NCBI RefSeq assembly: GCF_015207455.1
Contig: NZ_JADEWV010000009.1
Coordinates: forward strand, 1 to 58,412
Direction of reading: 5' to 3'
Source of the DNA: Microcoleus sp. LEGE 07076
GTDB taxonomy: Bacteria; Cyanobacteriota; Cyanobacteriia; Cyanobacteriales; Microcoleaceae
DNA length: 58,412 nucleotides
Shown piece after piece: positions 1-8,706 of the stretch (position 1 is its first letter; every line of letters begins with the position of its first letter). The notes under the pieces are model-generated. The model was not told the DNA's origin and searched no databases. It worked only from the letters and a program-made list of their open reading frames with translations. Position numbers and translations under genes: made by a program.

Positions 1-158
1 TCCCATAAGAACAATAAAAATGGTAAGTTATTTAATTCTCATTCCTTACTTTAACAGAATTCCCAGAATCGATCGCAAGTAAGAAATTTCTCTAGTGTAG
101 TCCGAGTCTGCGATTAAGCTAAAATCTAAAATCGTCAGCCCCTAACCCAGAGTCTACA

Positions 159-1034
159 ATGGATGCCAAAACTGCTCAAATACTAGATGGGAAAGCTTTA
201 GCGAAAAAGATTCAAAGCGAGCTGAGCGATCTAGTCCGCACCCTACAGCCCCAGATTGGTCGTCCTCCGGGACTTGCGGTGCTGATGGTGGGGGACAACC
301 CAGCCAGCGCGGCTTACGTGCGGAACAAAGAGCGGGCCTGCGCTAAGGTTGGCATAGCTTCCTTCGGCCAGCATTACCCAGCCAATGCGAGTCAAGCCGA
401 ACTCGAACTTGCAATTAAAGCGCTCAACGAGGACGATCGAGTAGACGGCATTTTAGTGCAACTCCCGCTACCAGAAAACTTAGATGCAATTGCGCTGCTG
501 TACCAGATTGCTCCCGACAAAGACGCTGACGGACTTCACCCGATAAATTTAGGTCGCTTAGTGCGCGGGGAAGAAGGTTTGCGGAGTTGTACTCCCGCCG
601 GAGTGATGCGGTTGTTGCAGGAATATCAGATTGATTTGAAAGGAAAAAATGCTGTTGTTTTGGGGCGGAGTATTTTGGTAGGTAAACCGATGGCGCTGAT
701 GCTGTTAGAAGCTGATTGTACTGTGACTGTAGCTCATTCGCGGACGCAAAACCTAGAATCAGTTACCAGCCAAGCCGATATTTTAATTGCCGCCGTCGGC
801 CGCACAGAAATGATTGCAGCTAATATGGTTAAACCGGGAGCAGTAGTAATTGATGTTGGTATTAACCGCGTCGTCAATCCTGATGGTACTAGCCGTTTGG
901 CGGGAGATGTAGATTTTGATGCTGTGAAAACAGTAGCCGGGTTGATTACACCGGTGCCGGGAGGAATTGGGCCGATGACTGTTGCTATGTTGTTGGAAAA
1001 TACAGTTTCTAGTTATACGAAAAAGATGGTTTGA
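159..1034 (+). CDS. folD: Bifunctional methylenetetrahydrofolate dehydrogenase/cyclohydrolase FolD
   Basis: Cytosolic one-carbon enzyme that interconverts 5,10-methylene-, 5,10-methenyl- and 10-formyl-tetrahydrofolate with NADP(H). The 291-residue length is normal for the family. Visible hallmarks are YVRNK at residues 53-57 (catalytic Tyr and Lys), QLPLP at 101-105, [10 protein letters not shown] at 121-130 in the active site, the Rossmann-type [11 protein letters not shown] stretch near 168-177 and the C-terminal [10 protein letters not shown] signature. The gene begins with ATG, has no close partner on its strand, and is followed by a convergent methyltransferase gene. No truncation or odd residue is seen. 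Function is very secure from motif content. Confidence 0.97.
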   Translation: MDAKTAQILDGKALAKKIQSELSDLVRTLQPQIGRPPGLAVLMVGDNPASAAYVRNKERACAKVGIASFGQHYPANASQAELELAIKALNEDDRVDGILVQLPLPENLDAIALLYQIAPDKDADGLHPINLGRLVRGEEGLRSCTPAGVMRLLQEYQIDLKGKNAVVLGRSILVGKPMALMLLEADCTVTVAHSRTQNLESVTSQADILIAAVGRTEMIAANMVKPGAVVIDVGINRVVNPDGTSRLAGDVDFDAVKTVAGLITPVPGGIGPMTVAMLLENTVSSYTKKMV

Positions 1035-1207
1035 CGAGCGCGCGCATCATAGCGGAAATGTGCAGTTTTGCCTTTATATGAGATTGCTGTATCCGCTTTT
1101 TTGATTGCCGAAGCAAGGAGCGGATACAAGACTAAAATCAGAAAATGCCTTTTACAAAAATGAGCGGTTCCTACTGAGATAATTCCGGCTAATTTGGGTA
1201 ATGCCGA

Positions 1208-1972
1208 CTATTTGTTGACAGCAACAACGCGAATTCGGCGATAATCTGCACTCCAATTACCATCGCGGTAAAGTGCAGACCGCAAACGTTCTTCAACTTG
1301 TTTAATTACGTGCGATCGCACTTCCGGCGACAAACCCGACAAAAACTCGCCAGCAAACATTTCAATCCAATTTACCATACCAGCGCTGCCGCCTGCTAGG
1401 GGAGTCGGGCGATCGAACAAAACCGCATAAACCACATCAAAACCATGATTTTCCAAAAGCCCAGCATACTCGCCGACACTCGGAAAATACCAAGGATTAA
1501 GCGATTGGGGTTCCCCCAAGCCAATTTCTGACAAAACACTCAAAAGCGTCCGGGCGATCGCCCCCACATTCCCCTTACCGCCAAACTCAGCCACAAAACG
1601 CCCTCCCGGGCTCAGCGCTTTTTCCACACAATCGATCGCAGCATCCGGCTGCTTAATCCAGTGCAAAACAGCATTAGAAAACACAGCATCCAGCGGCTGT
1701 TCCACTTGAAAATCCCTAGCATCCGCCACCGCAAAATTAATGTGAGGATAGTTAACTTTTGCCGTAGAAATCATAGACAAAGATGAATCAATACCTTGCA
1801 CAAAAGCACCGCTTTCAGCAATTTTTCCAGTTAACTGTCCCGTACCGCAGCCCAGATCCAGAATTCGTTCGCCAGCCTTCGGAACCAGCAACTCCAAAAG
1901 CGACTCGCCGTACTGCCAAACAAAAGCGTGTTGTTCTTCGTAAAGAGCTGTATTCCAAGAATTTTGTGCCAT
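1208..1972 (-). CDS. Class I SAM-dependent methyltransferase
   Basis: A 254-residue protein with the class I methyltransferase fold. Motif I is LDLGCGTGQL around residues 39-48, the acidic end of strand 2 is GIDSS, and a motif IV-like DAVFSNAVLHW follows. The region after it (PGGRFVAEFGGKGN) resembles trans-aconitate methyltransferase and ubiquinone/menaquinone methyltransferase relatives. The substrate cannot be read from sequence. It is convergent with folD and lies just downstream of a GNAT gene on the same strand (about 90 bp gap), so the two could be cotranscribed. The start is ATG. Confidence is high for a methyltransferase, low for the substrate. Confidence 0.9.
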   Translation of the reverse strand: MAQNSWNTALYEEQHAFVWQYGESLLELLVPKAGERILDLGCGTGQLTGKIAESGAFVQGIDSSLSMISTAKVNYPHINFAVADARDFQVEQPLDAVFSNAVLHWIKQPDAAIDCVEKALSPGGRFVAEFGGKGNVGAIARTLLSVLSEIGLGEPQSLNPWYFPSVGEYAGLLENHGFDVVYAVLFDRPTPLAGGSAGMVNWIEMFAGEFLSGLSPEVRSHVIKQVEERLRSALYRDGNWSADYRRIRVVAVNK

Positions 1973-2065
1973 AATAACTACCCTAAATCTGTCTTCTCTT
2001 TCTCTGTGCTCTCTGTGTTCTCTGCGGTTAATAAAAACAAATCCTCCTTCACAACATCAATCAAA

Positions 2066-2554
2066 TTATTTGCTAGCAAGTTTTGAGATCGCACTTCCCT
2101 CAATTCTGCAAACCCTAATATTTTCCAAAATGCGAGCACCCTGCTTTTCGTAAAAAGCAATACCAGGCGCATTCCCACTATTAACAGTCCATTCAATCCG
2201 CCCGCAATTCGTGGATTCAGCAATTTGCGCCAAATGTTTCAACAGCGCTGTACCCACTCCCATGCCGCGCATAGGAGCTTGCACAAATAAATCATCCAGC
2301 CAGAGGCACGGCTGCGCCAACAGACTTGAATAGGAAGCATAAAACATCGCAAATCCTACCGCTTTTTCGGCAACTTCCGCCAACAATACTCGCACTAGGG
2401 GAGACTCGATAAATAGTGTTTGCTGCAATTTATCTGTTGTTGCTGCTAACAGATGTCTAGCTCCATCAAACTCGCTTTTTTGCAAAACAAAAGCCAGAAT
2501 CACTTCTAAATCTGCCAGCTCTGCTTCTCTAACTTTGATATTTAAATTAGCCAT
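2066..2554 (-). CDS. GNAT family N-acetyltransferase
   Basis: Acetyl-CoA-dependent N-acetyltransferase of about 162 residues. The acetyl-CoA binding motif A is seen as the RGMGVGTALLKHL segment preceded by a LDDLFV strand, and motif B as NAPGIAFYEKQGAR near the C-terminus. This resembles small spermidine/diamine acetyltransferase-like members. I chose the ATG at 2554; a TTG five codons upstream would add only MKIQI. The gene is divergent from the LysR gene at 2667 with about 110 bp between them, a common arrangement in which the regulator controls the divergent neighbour, but that link is inference. Substrate unknown. Confidence 0.88.
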   Translation of the reverse strand: MANLNIKVREAELADLEVILAFVLQKSEFDGARHLLAATTDKLQQTLFIESPLVRVLLAEVAEKAVGFAMFYASYSSLLAQPCLWLDDLFVQAPMRGMGVGTALLKHLAQIAESTNCGRIEWTVNSGNAPGIAFYEKQGARILENIRVCRIEGSAISKLASK

Positions 2555-2666
2555 TATTTGAATTTTCAATTTCGCCTATTAATCACTGTATTAAATGCCA
2601 TCATAAATGTCCAATATCTGTTTAAATAACAACTGATACTTTTAAAATATTAATGAATGGGAAATC

Positions 2667-3554
2667 ATGGAACTGCGACATTTGCGTTATTTCATTGCGG
2701 TTGCAGAAGAGTTGAATTTCACTCGCGCAGCCGATCGACTGCATATGGCTCAACCTCCGCTGAGCCAACAAATCCAGAATTTGGAGACCGAGTTGGGTTT
2801 TCAATTGTTTCGCCGCACCAAACGCACAGTAATGCTAACGGCTGCGGGACAGGTTTTTTTTGAGGAATCGCAAAAAATTATGCAGCAAGTCGATCGGGCA
2901 ATTCAACTCGGCAAACAGACAAGCCGGGGCGAATTAGGCCAACTAACTGTAGGCTTTGTGAGTTCCGCCTCTCACAATGTGGTTCCAGGCATCTTGCAGG
3001 CCTTTGGCACTCAATGTCCCGCCGTCAAGCTCGAATTGCACGAACTGACGACAAACGAACAGTTGCAGCGGTTGCGGTTCGGCCAAATTGATATCGGCTT
3101 CGTGCGCCCTCCCGTCGAGGAAGATGGCATAAATTCGGAAATCGTGTTTCGAGAACCGCTGATCGCGGCACTGCCAGAAACGCATCCGGCGACCGATCGC
3201 GCGATCGTGGAATTGCGCGAACTTTCAGGCGAACCGTTCATCTTATTTCCGCGTTCTTTGGCTCCGGGATTGTACGATGCGATCGTCAGTCTTTGTCAAC
3301 AAGCCGGTTTTAGCCCGATCGCGGGTCAAGAAGCGATTCAAATGCAGACAATTATCAGCTTAGTAGCCGCCGAGATGGGCGTGGCGATCGTCCCGGCATC
3401 AATGCAAAATTTCCAGCGCCGCGGGGTTGTTTACAAATCTTTGCCAGAATCAACCTGCGAGGTGGCGATCGCCCTAATTTGGCGCCACCATCCCGCGCCG
3501 GTGGTGCAGCGGTTTTTGGAAGTCGCCAGACAAATCAGCAGATTTGAGATTTGA
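2667..3554 (+). CDS. LysR family transcriptional regulator
   Basis: A 295-residue LysR-type regulator. Residues 1-60 are the winged helix-turn-helix, with the signature LNFTRAADRLHMAQPPLSQQ and the linker LGFQLFRRTKR. The rest is the periplasmic-binding-protein-like effector domain (VGFVSSASHNVVPGIL, then an RFGQIDIGFVR stretch), similar in style to CbbR/CynR/BenM-group regulators. It starts with ATG and is divergent from the GNAT acetyltransferase gene; LysR regulators often control such a divergent gene and their own promoter. The effector is not predictable. Full length, no defects. Confidence 0.93.
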   Translation: MELRHLRYFIAVAEELNFTRAADRLHMAQPPLSQQIQNLETELGFQLFRRTKRTVMLTAAGQVFFEESQKIMQQVDRAIQLGKQTSRGELGQLTVGFVSSASHNVVPGILQAFGTQCPAVKLELHELTTNEQLQRLRFGQIDIGFVRPPVEEDGINSEIVFREPLIAALPETHPATDRAIVELRELSGEPFILFPRSLAPGLYDAIVSLCQQAGFSPIAGQEAIQMQTIISLVAAEMGVAIVPASMQNFQRRGVVYKSLPESTCEVAIALIWRHHPAPVVQRFLEVARQISRFEI

Positions 3555-3746
3555 AACAATTGTAAATTTTAGATTGACTGGTAATTTGACAAAGTTATCA
3601 AAACTCAAAGATTTTCTGTGCAACAACACCCGTAGAATGATTAATTGATGCTCCGAGTGCGGGCAACCACCGCCGTAAAAGTCGGCACGATCCGACCCGA
3701 ACAACTCAAAGTATCCCCAGTCACATTCAGTACAAGAGAGCAAAGG

Positions 3747-4673
3747 ATGGTATTGGCAACAGAAATGGATTCTTCCACACCCGAATCCGCTTTCGACTTA
3801 TCTCGTTACCTAGTCGAGCAAAAAAAGGCGATCGATGTAGCTCTCGACAGTGCACTACCGGTCATCTACCCAGAGCAAATTTACGAAGCAATGCGCTACT
3901 CGCTGCTAGCGGGAGGAAAGCGCTTGCGTCCGATCCTGTGTCTGGCTAGCTGCGAACTCGCTGGCGGCACTACATCTATGGCAATTCCCACAGCTTGCGC
4001 TTTGGAAATGATCCACACAATGTCGCTGATTCACGACGATTTGCCGGCAATGGACAACGACGACTATCGGCGCGGCAAACTGACGAACCACAAAGTCTAT
4101 GGCGAAGATATCGCCATTTTGGCTGGCGATGGTTTGTTGACTTATGCTTTTGAATTTATCGCCACTAAAACTCAGAACGTACCCCCTCATCTGGTGTTGC
4201 AGGCGATCGCCCATTTGGCGCGGGCATCCGGCGCAGCAGGACTCGTAGGTGGCCAAGTGGTGGACTTGGAATCGGAAGGAAAAACAGATGTTTCTCTAGA
4301 AACTTTGAACTATATTCACGCTCACAAAACCGGCGCATTGTTAGAAGCCTGCGTAGTTTGTGGGGGAATTCTGGCTGGGGCTTCGGCTGCAGATTTGCAG
4401 CGGATGTCTCGTTTTGCTCAAAATATTGGGCTGGCTTTCCAGATAATTGACGACATTCTGGATATTACAGCCACTCAAGAAGAACTGGGCAAAACTGCTG
4501 GGAAAGATGTTCAAGCAGGGAAAGTGACGTATCCAAGTTTGTGGGGAATTGATGAGTCTCGGCGCCAAGCCACACAGCTTGTTGCTGATGCGAAGTCTCA
4601 ACTCGAAGCGTTTGGGAGCAAAGCTCTACCGATGCTGGGAATTGCTGATTTTATTACCAGCCGCAGTAACTAA
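3747..4673 (+). CDS. crtE: Geranylgeranyl diphosphate synthase CrtE
   Basis: Trans-prenyl diphosphate synthase that makes C20 geranylgeranyl diphosphate for carotenoids, chlorophyll phytyl chains and quinones. With start at ATG 3747 the protein has 308 residues, normal for the family. The first aspartate-rich motif is DDLPAMD at 97-103 and the second is DDILD at 235-239, followed by the [16 protein letters not shown] lid typical of cyanobacterial CrtE. The open frame extends upstream to TTG 3645, but that extension is not family-like, and ATG 3747 has an AAGG-rich stretch just before it. A PAP2-like membrane protein gene follows 14 bp downstream on the same strand, so both are probably cotranscribed. 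Confidence 0.95.
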   Translation: MVLATEMDSSTPESAFDLSRYLVEQKKAIDVALDSALPVIYPEQIYEAMRYSLLAGGKRLRPILCLASCELAGGTTSMAIPTACALEMIHTMSLIHDDLPAMDNDDYRRGKLTNHKVYGEDIAILAGDGLLTYAFEFIATKTQNVPPHLVLQAIAHLARASGAAGLVGGQVVDLESEGKTDVSLETLNYIHAHKTGALLEACVVCGGILAGASAADLQRMSRFAQNIGLAFQIIDDILDITATQEELGKTAGKDVQAGKVTYPSLWGIDESRRQATQLVADAKSQLEAFGSKALPMLGIADFITSRSN

Positions 4674-4687
4674 AAATACCAAACACT

Positions 4688-5146
4688 ATGCAGGAAATTT
4701 GCAGCGGCATTTTAAACAATCATGTACTAATGGTTGCTTTAATTGCTTGTCTGGCGGCTCAGATCATGAAGTTGCCGATCGAATTAGTCAAAAATCGCAA
4801 ATTCAATCTTCGGAATTTAGTCACAACCGGCGGAATGCCCAGCGCTCATTCGGCCTTTGTCGGCGCTTTGGCGACAGGAGTGGGACAAACAATGGGCTGG
4901 GAAAGTTCAGAGTTTGCGATCGCCACGATTTTTGCAATTATCGTTATGTACGACGCTGCTGGCGTCCGCCAAGCCGCCGGCAAACAAGCCCGCATTCTCA
5001 ACCAACTAATTGACGAATTTTTTGAAGAAGATCACAATTTTAACGAGGCTCGCCTGAAAGAGTTGCTGGGACACACTCCTTTTCAAGTGCTTGTCGGTTT
5101 GGGGCTGGGAATTGCTATTTCTTGGCTCGCCTGGCCTGCATATTAG
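4688..5146 (+). CDS. Divergent PAP2 family membrane protein (YuiD-like)
   Basis: A 152-residue integral membrane protein of the divergent PAP2/acid phosphatase-related family. It shows GGMPSAHSAFVGALATGVG (the PSAHS element of the phosphatase core) and AAGVRQAAGKQARILNQL, with hydrophobic helices near 12-26, 75-90 and at the C-terminus. The family is widespread in cyanobacteria, plants and Bacillus (YuiD), mostly without tested function; lipid phosphate or isoprenoid phosphate substrates are plausible. It lies 14 bp after crtE, a pairing that would fit work on prenyl phosphates, but this is inference from position only. Confidence 0.87.
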   Translation: MQEICSGILNNHVLMVALIACLAAQIMKLPIELVKNRKFNLRNLVTTGGMPSAHSAFVGALATGVGQTMGWESSEFAIATIFAIIVMYDAAGVRQAAGKQARILNQLIDEFFEEDHNFNEARLKELLGHTPFQVLVGLGLGIAISWLAWPAY

Positions 5147-5216
5147 TTAACAGTTAACTGTTAACTGTTAACTGTTAACTGTTGACTGTTGACTGTTGAC
5201 TAATGACTAATGACTA
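5147..5216. repeat. Heptameric short tandem repeats (GTTAACT/GTTGACT type)
   Basis: Directly after the PAP2-like stop codon lies a run of near-identical 7-bp units (GTTAACT, then GTTGACT, then AATGACT) filling the whole gap to the convergent YbjN gene. Such short tandemly repeated repetitive (STRR) heptamers are known from filamentous cyanobacteria. Related arrays occur at 22973-23040, 37725-37975 and 50893-50922. Confidence 0.85.
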
Positions 5217-5717
5217 CTGACCGAATTCTGCTTGCAGCAAGTCGTCGTTGTCATCGGCAATAGTAGCGACAATAGTAATAACCCGAGAAATTTCCCCGGC
5301 AGAGATTTCTGCCATAGTCCGAGTCGATATTACCGCAACTTTATTGTCAACAATCGCAAAATGAGATTCCAAGGTAGACAGCCAATTCATTTCTAGGATT
5401 TTCCGCATTAATTGAGCTTCATTCTTCGCCGGCAACTGCAGCACAAAAGCCCAAACAGTCAAAGTATCATCTTCGGTTTCGCCGCTGAGTTGGACGAACA
5501 GTTCAACACTGCCGTACTTGAATTTCCAAAGATGCCCGCCAGCTTCATTTTGGCCTACCATGACTTTTTGGTCTACAGCCATGCTGGCAATCACAGTCTC
5601 AATTTCTTCTGCATAGCTGACTGCTGTGGCTTTTTCGACCTGGGCATCTACGATCGCGCTTTCACTCGATTGGCTTTCTGCGGAAGCAGTTTGTATGTTC
5701 GGCTCGCTGTTAGTCAT
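5214..5717 (-). CDS. YbjN domain-containing protein
   Basis: A 167-residue protein with an acidic, Ser/Thr-rich N-terminal tail (first about 35 residues) and a YbjN/type III secretion chaperone-like domain (roughly 38-160), seen in WKFKYGSVELFVQLSG and the paired LMRKILEMNWLSTLESHFAI / VAVISTRTMAEISAGEI elements. YbjN proteins form chaperone-like folds and have been linked to motility and stress responses in enterobacteria; the cyanobacterial members are not characterised. The start is ATG. The stop lies within the heptamer repeat that separates it from the convergent PAP2-like gene. Confidence 0.8.
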   Translation of the reverse strand: MTNSEPNIQTASAESQSSESAIVDAQVEKATAVSYAEEIETVIASMAVDQKVMVGQNEAGGHLWKFKYGSVELFVQLSGETEDDTLTVWAFVLQLPAKNEAQLMRKILEMNWLSTLESHFAIVDNKVAVISTRTMAEISAGEISRVITIVATIADDNDDLLQAEFGQ

Positions 5718-5811
5718 GATTATATTTAAAAGGAAAACTATTCCAATAATTCAGTTTACTTGCTATGTTCTTCAGATTGTAAATTTTAAATCTTAAAGCT
5801 CCGTCAAGAGT

Positions 5812-6049
5812 AACTTGTTCCTAGGCTCTGCCTGGGAACCGATGTCCAGAGGCTCCGCCTCGCTTAACTACGAAAATTTGAGGCAGAGCCTCGGGATCTG
5901 CATTACCAGGCAGAGCCTGGTAACGAGTACAACTTGTTCCTAGGCTCTGCCTGGGAACCGATGTCTAGAGGCTCCGCCTCGCTTAACTACGAAAATTTGA
6001 GGCAGAGCCTCGGGATCTGCATTACCAGGCAGAGCTTGGTAACGAGTAC
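5812..6049. repeat. Two tandem copies of a 119-bp repeat
   Basis: Copy 1 spans 5812-5930 and copy 2 spans 5931-6049. They differ at only two positions that I can see (GTCCAGAGG/GTCTAGAGG and CAGAGCCTGG/CAGAGCTTGG). Each copy carries nested inverted repeats built on GGCTCTGCC/GGCAGAGCC and GAGGCTCCGCCTC. The near identity implies a recent duplication. The gap between the YbjN gene and the ferritin-like gene (5718-6102) consists mainly of this element; a further GC-rich hairpin-like stretch (AGCCGCGGTTTCAACCGCC) lies at about 6092-6112. A short open frame inside the repeat is not considered a gene. Confidence 0.9.
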
Positions 6050-6102
6050 ACGAGTACATCTCTTAGTCTGCGGAGGCAGACTTCGTTTCTGTAGCCGCGG
6101 TT

Positions 6103-7014
6103 TCAACCGCCTTTTCTAGGCTTCGCCACCACCGGCTTTTTCTCAATGTTTTTCATCCCATTGAGGAACATCGGCACAAATTTCTCCACAAATGCCTGCG
6201 GGTCGCGGTTCCAGGCGCGCTGAGCGACATCAACTCTAGTCATTTGCAAGTCGGGGGCGAGCAGGGTTGCCGGCAAGCGCTCCATCAGATATTGCGGGCG
6301 TTCCCACATCGGCATGGTGTTGGCAATGTCCACCAGGCGAGTGACGCGGCGGAGTTCTGCTCCCAGCATAATATCCATTCCCGATTCAAATGCAGCTTGT
6401 TCGATCGCCACATACTTGCGTTTTGCCTGTTCCACATTCTGGCGGTGTTCCGGGCTTTTGGCAGCAATTGCGCCGAGCCAGCGATTCCCCCAGCGGACGT
6501 GGCCTGCTTCTTCAGGAAAAATCTTTTCGATAGTTTCGCGGATTTTGACGTTTTCGTCGGTTTGGGGAGCATTTTTCAGGGCGTGGATGTGGGCCGAGAA
6601 ATACTCGCATCCCCGCTTCTCGGTGACATTAATCGCCGCTAGCGAAGAAATTACAAAATCTTCGCGGTCTTTAGTCGGGTCTTTTTGCTCGCTGTCGAGC
6701 AATCTTTCAAATTCATCGATGTAAGAGACCCCCGGCGGCGTTCCCACTTTCTCGCCGATGTCTACCAGCAAGTCGGTAAGCCACATAGCGTGCCGCGCTT
6801 CGTCGGAGATGTGCCGGGAAATGTCGCGCACGAGCTCTGCCGGTTCGCCGTCTAGCTGTTCGATCAAATCAGTGAGGTCTTTGCAACTGCGCTGTTCGCT
6901 GTAGCGGTAGCGGTTGAGGGTGATCAGGTGGATTTCGCGATCGCGCACCACTTGAGCTAAAATTTCACGTGCTCCCATTGCGTTGCGGAGCTTGCGGGGA
7001 TAAGCAACTGTCAT
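6103..7014 (-). CDS. Ferritin-like di-iron domain protein
   Basis: A 303-residue, mostly helical protein. Two ExxH motifs, EARH at 72-75 and EAGH at 169-172, together with Glu40 and Glu132 in suitable helices, give the four-helix-bundle di-iron ligand pattern of the ferritin/ribonucleotide reductase-like superfamily. This suggests an oxidase, hydroxylase or iron-handling protein. I start it at ATG 7014 (MTVAYPRKLR); the frame is open for about 100 more codons upstream, but that part is basic, low in family-like character and includes the 7.1-7.3 kb spacer. It is downstream of two overlapping small genes on the same strand, separated by about 300 bp. The substrate is unknown. Confidence 0.8.
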   Translation of the reverse strand: MTVAYPRKLRNAMGAREILAQVVRDREIHLITLNRYRYSEQRSCKDLTDLIEQLDGEPAELVRDISRHISDEARHAMWLTDLLVDIGEKVGTPPGVSYIDEFERLLDSEQKDPTKDREDFVISSLAAINVTEKRGCEYFSAHIHALKNAPQTDENVKIRETIEKIFPEEAGHVRWGNRWLGAIAAKSPEHRQNVEQAKRKYVAIEQAAFESGMDIMLGAELRRVTRLVDIANTMPMWERPQYLMERLPATLLAPDLQMTRVDVAQRAWNRDPQAFVEKFVPMFLNGMKNIEKKPVVAKPRKGG

Positions 7015-7317
7015 GATTTTATTTTGTTTTGTAAAGATACCCATATAAGTGTAACGCAGTTTTTGGGATAACCAATTACGTCCCAAGACGGAAAGTTTTT
7101 GTGTAGCAAGCAGAGAGATTTTTATACATAGAACTTTTTTTACTCGCATTTCTACAGACGAGCAATTGCATACATCTTCGATCGATAGAGAAACCGCAGA
7201 TAATGGCAGATAAACGCAGATAATTTTTAGGTGCTTTTCGACTGAATCCACGATGTCTAATAGTTTTGAGTTGCTATCCCCGCAAGTGCTGTGCTTTCCC
7301 AAGCAATGGTAGCGCAA
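7015..7317. other. Spacer upstream of the ferritin-like gene
   Basis: About 300 bp without a convincing gene. At 7190-7223 it contains a CGCAGATAA/GGCAGATAA-rich motif that recurs at 35830-35895 and 45845-45890, a dispersed intergenic repeat. The promoter of the ferritin-like gene presumably lies here, but I see no clear -35/-10 pair. Confidence 0.5.
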
Positions 7318-7557
7318 TCAAAACTTTTCAGGTTCCATCAAATCAGAATCCTCAACACTAGCAGGCTCTTGTTGAAATTTTTGCGCCTCCTCCACTTCTA
7401 GCCTCGCCAGCGTTGTCGCCGCATCCGCTAACTGCAAAGCCAGATTCATTCGACCAACTGGGTTTTTCTCCTTCCAAAGGTCTTTTGCTAAGAAATGCAC
7501 TCGATAGCGGAACATTTTAATTGACTGTGATGGAATAACTTTAGCTGTCATTGTCAT
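7318..7557 (-). CDS. Small hypothetical protein
   Basis: A 79-residue soluble protein with a basic N-terminal half, a helical middle (NLALQLADAATTLARLEVEEAQKF) and an acidic tail. I do not recognise a family. The gene is supported by position: its ATG overlaps the stop of the upstream 108-residue gene (ATGA), which indicates translational coupling. An alternative ATG two codons in (MTAKV) is possible. The pair probably works together; function unknown. Confidence 0.6.
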   Translation of the reverse strand: MTMTAKVIPSQSIKMFRYRVHFLAKDLWKEKNPVGRMNLALQLADAATTLARLEVEEAQKFQQEPASVEDSDLMEPEKF

Positions 7558-7880
7558 AACCTCTCTTCAACAGTAGCTAGAATGCGAAGCAGTACCCGTT
7601 CCGGTTCTAGATAAACAAATGTCAGTATGATGACTCGATCTTTTTTGCCAATCGTCACATCCCAGGTGGCAGATTGTGGTTCAACCCGTTCGTGCCTGAC
7701 TATTACAGTATATTGTCCTGGTACCAAGTCATCAAATCCCGCATCTGCTTCCATCAAAGCAACCGTTTCCTCGGCCAGTACCCGTCCGTCCCGATTCAGT
7801 AAAGTAATGAAGGCAATGCCATCAACTGAAGTCATTGCGACATTATTTTGATTGCGAACCATCACAAAAATATCGGACAT
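7554..7880 (-). CDS. Hypothetical protein, carboxypeptidase-regulatory/Cna-B-like beta fold
   Basis: A 108-residue protein with alternating beta strands: VDGIAFITLLNRDGRVLAE, then DDLVPGQYTVIVRHERVEP, then KKDRVIILTFVYLEP. The pattern (residues in a DGRVLAEETV strand followed by DLxPGxYTV) resembles prealbumin-like carboxypeptidase regulatory or Cna-B modules, which are often protein-binding. It has no signal peptide, so it would be cytosolic as read. The stop overlaps the ATG of the next gene by ATGA. The fold assignment is inference from pattern only. Confidence 0.6.
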   Translation of the reverse strand: MSDIFVMVRNQNNVAMTSVDGIAFITLLNRDGRVLAEETVALMEADAGFDDLVPGQYTVIVRHERVEPQSATWDVTIGKKDRVIILTFVYLEPERVLLRILATVEERL

Positions 7881-7956
7881 CGTTTGGTAATTGCTAATGG
7901 CTAATTGCTACTTTATACTGAGAGCAGCATTTAACACACAAACAAGCATAATTACT

Positions 7957-8394
7957 GTGAATAATTTAAAAATATTGTTAATTTTGACGGCTTGTGCAGC
8001 GGTTCTAGGTTTGGGAAAAAGTGGGGCGCTAGCTGTCTCGAATATCTCCGAGACCAAGCCTTGCGTGCAGCTTCACAGTCTGCAAATAGCAGAAAAGAGC
8101 GATCGCAATTTAAGCAACTCGAAAGGTACATTAAAAGAAGGCAGTGTCCTCTCTGTCGATCCAGATGAAGTTACGGGCATACCAAAAGCTGAGGCGCGAC
8201 AGCGTTTCATTTTGAATAAGATATATCGGGTTCAGGAAGGCACTACCGCTGACGATTTGTTTATTGTGGATGAGAAAGCAAATAAATGGGCTGTAGAGGA
8301 TGTTTCTGATGCTACTATGGGCCCTACTACTCACAGCGTCGCCCTGATGGTTTCCGGTAAGGGTCAAGTCTGGGCGCTAATACAGATGTTCTAA
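7957..8394 (+). CDS. Putative secreted hypothetical protein
   Basis: Starting at GTG 7957 the protein has 145 residues and begins with a typical signal peptide: a short basic start (VNNLK), a hydrophobic core [15 protein letters not shown] and a likely cleavage after SGALA. The mature part (about 120 residues) is soluble with no family I recognise. The frame is open upstream to 7891, but that N-terminus does not look like coding sequence for an exported protein. It stands alone, followed by a heptamer repeat and a strong bidirectional terminator. Start choice is inference; no clear ribosome binding site is visible. Confidence 0.6.
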   Translation: MNNLKILLILTACAAVLGLGKSGALAVSNISETKPCVQLHSLQIAEKSDRNLSNSKGTLKEGSVLSVDPDEVTGIPKAEARQRFILNKIYRVQEGTTADDLFIVDEKANKWAVEDVSDATMGPTTHSVALMVSGKGQVWALIQMF

Positions 8395-8396
8395 TA

Positions 8397-8451
8397 TTTG
8401 GGAATTGGGAATGGGGAATTGGGAATTGGGAATTGGGAATTGGGAATTGGA
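8397..8451. repeat. GGGAATT heptamer tandem repeat
   Basis: About seven units of a 7-bp sequence (GGGAATT with one GGGAATGG variant) immediately follow the stop codon of the secreted protein gene. It is the same class of short tandem heptamer repeat as the GTTAACT arrays elsewhere in the window. Confidence 0.85.
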
Positions 8452-8470
8452 GTTCGCATAAATTAAATCT

Positions 8471-8504
8471 AAAAAAAAGTCGCCGTTGAAGGCGACTTTT
8501 TTTA
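8471..8504. terminator. Bidirectional rho-independent terminator
   Basis: Six-base GC stem GTCGCC / GGCGAC around the loop GTTGAA, extended by an A tract on the left and a T tract on the right, so it gives a hairpin with a U tail on either strand. It ends the rightward secreted-protein gene. It could also back up termination of leftward glnA transcripts. Confidence 0.85.
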
Positions 8505-8656
8505 GAATCATATCATGTCCGGTCGATTCCCTTCGCTTCGTTTCGCCCATGATCAAAAAGGTTTGCAGCATCGGAATACAAGTCCTTCGATTATAAGGAC
8601 TTTAGTCCTCACTACAAACGAAGCTTATTGTGGTCATTCCAGCGGAAATGATATCA

Positions 8657-8691
8657 CACCTCAAAAAATAATAATTTTAATTTTTTGGGTG
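8657..8691 (-). terminator. Probable glnA terminator hairpin
   Basis: Inverted repeat of CACCTCAAAAAAT and ATTTTTTGGGTG about 15 bp after the glnA stop codon on the leftward strand. The stem is AT-rich with a short GC clamp and is followed by more A/T. A second small hairpin (AAGTCCTT / AAGGACTT) lies at 8580-8602. The assignment rests on position and symmetry. Confidence 0.55.
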
Positions 8692-8706
8692 CGATTTTTA
8701 ACTTAT

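Noticed and set aside
3645-3746. N-terminal extension of crtE from TTG 3645
   Set aside because: The extra 34 residues are not family-like, and the ATG at 3747 gives the standard length.
4549-5013. 154-codon frame overlapping crtE and the PAP2-like gene
   Set aside because: It crosses both genes in another frame; both have clear family motifs in their own frames.
5934-6119. 61-codon frame inside the 119-bp repeat
   Set aside because: It exists only because of the repeat; composition is not protein-like.
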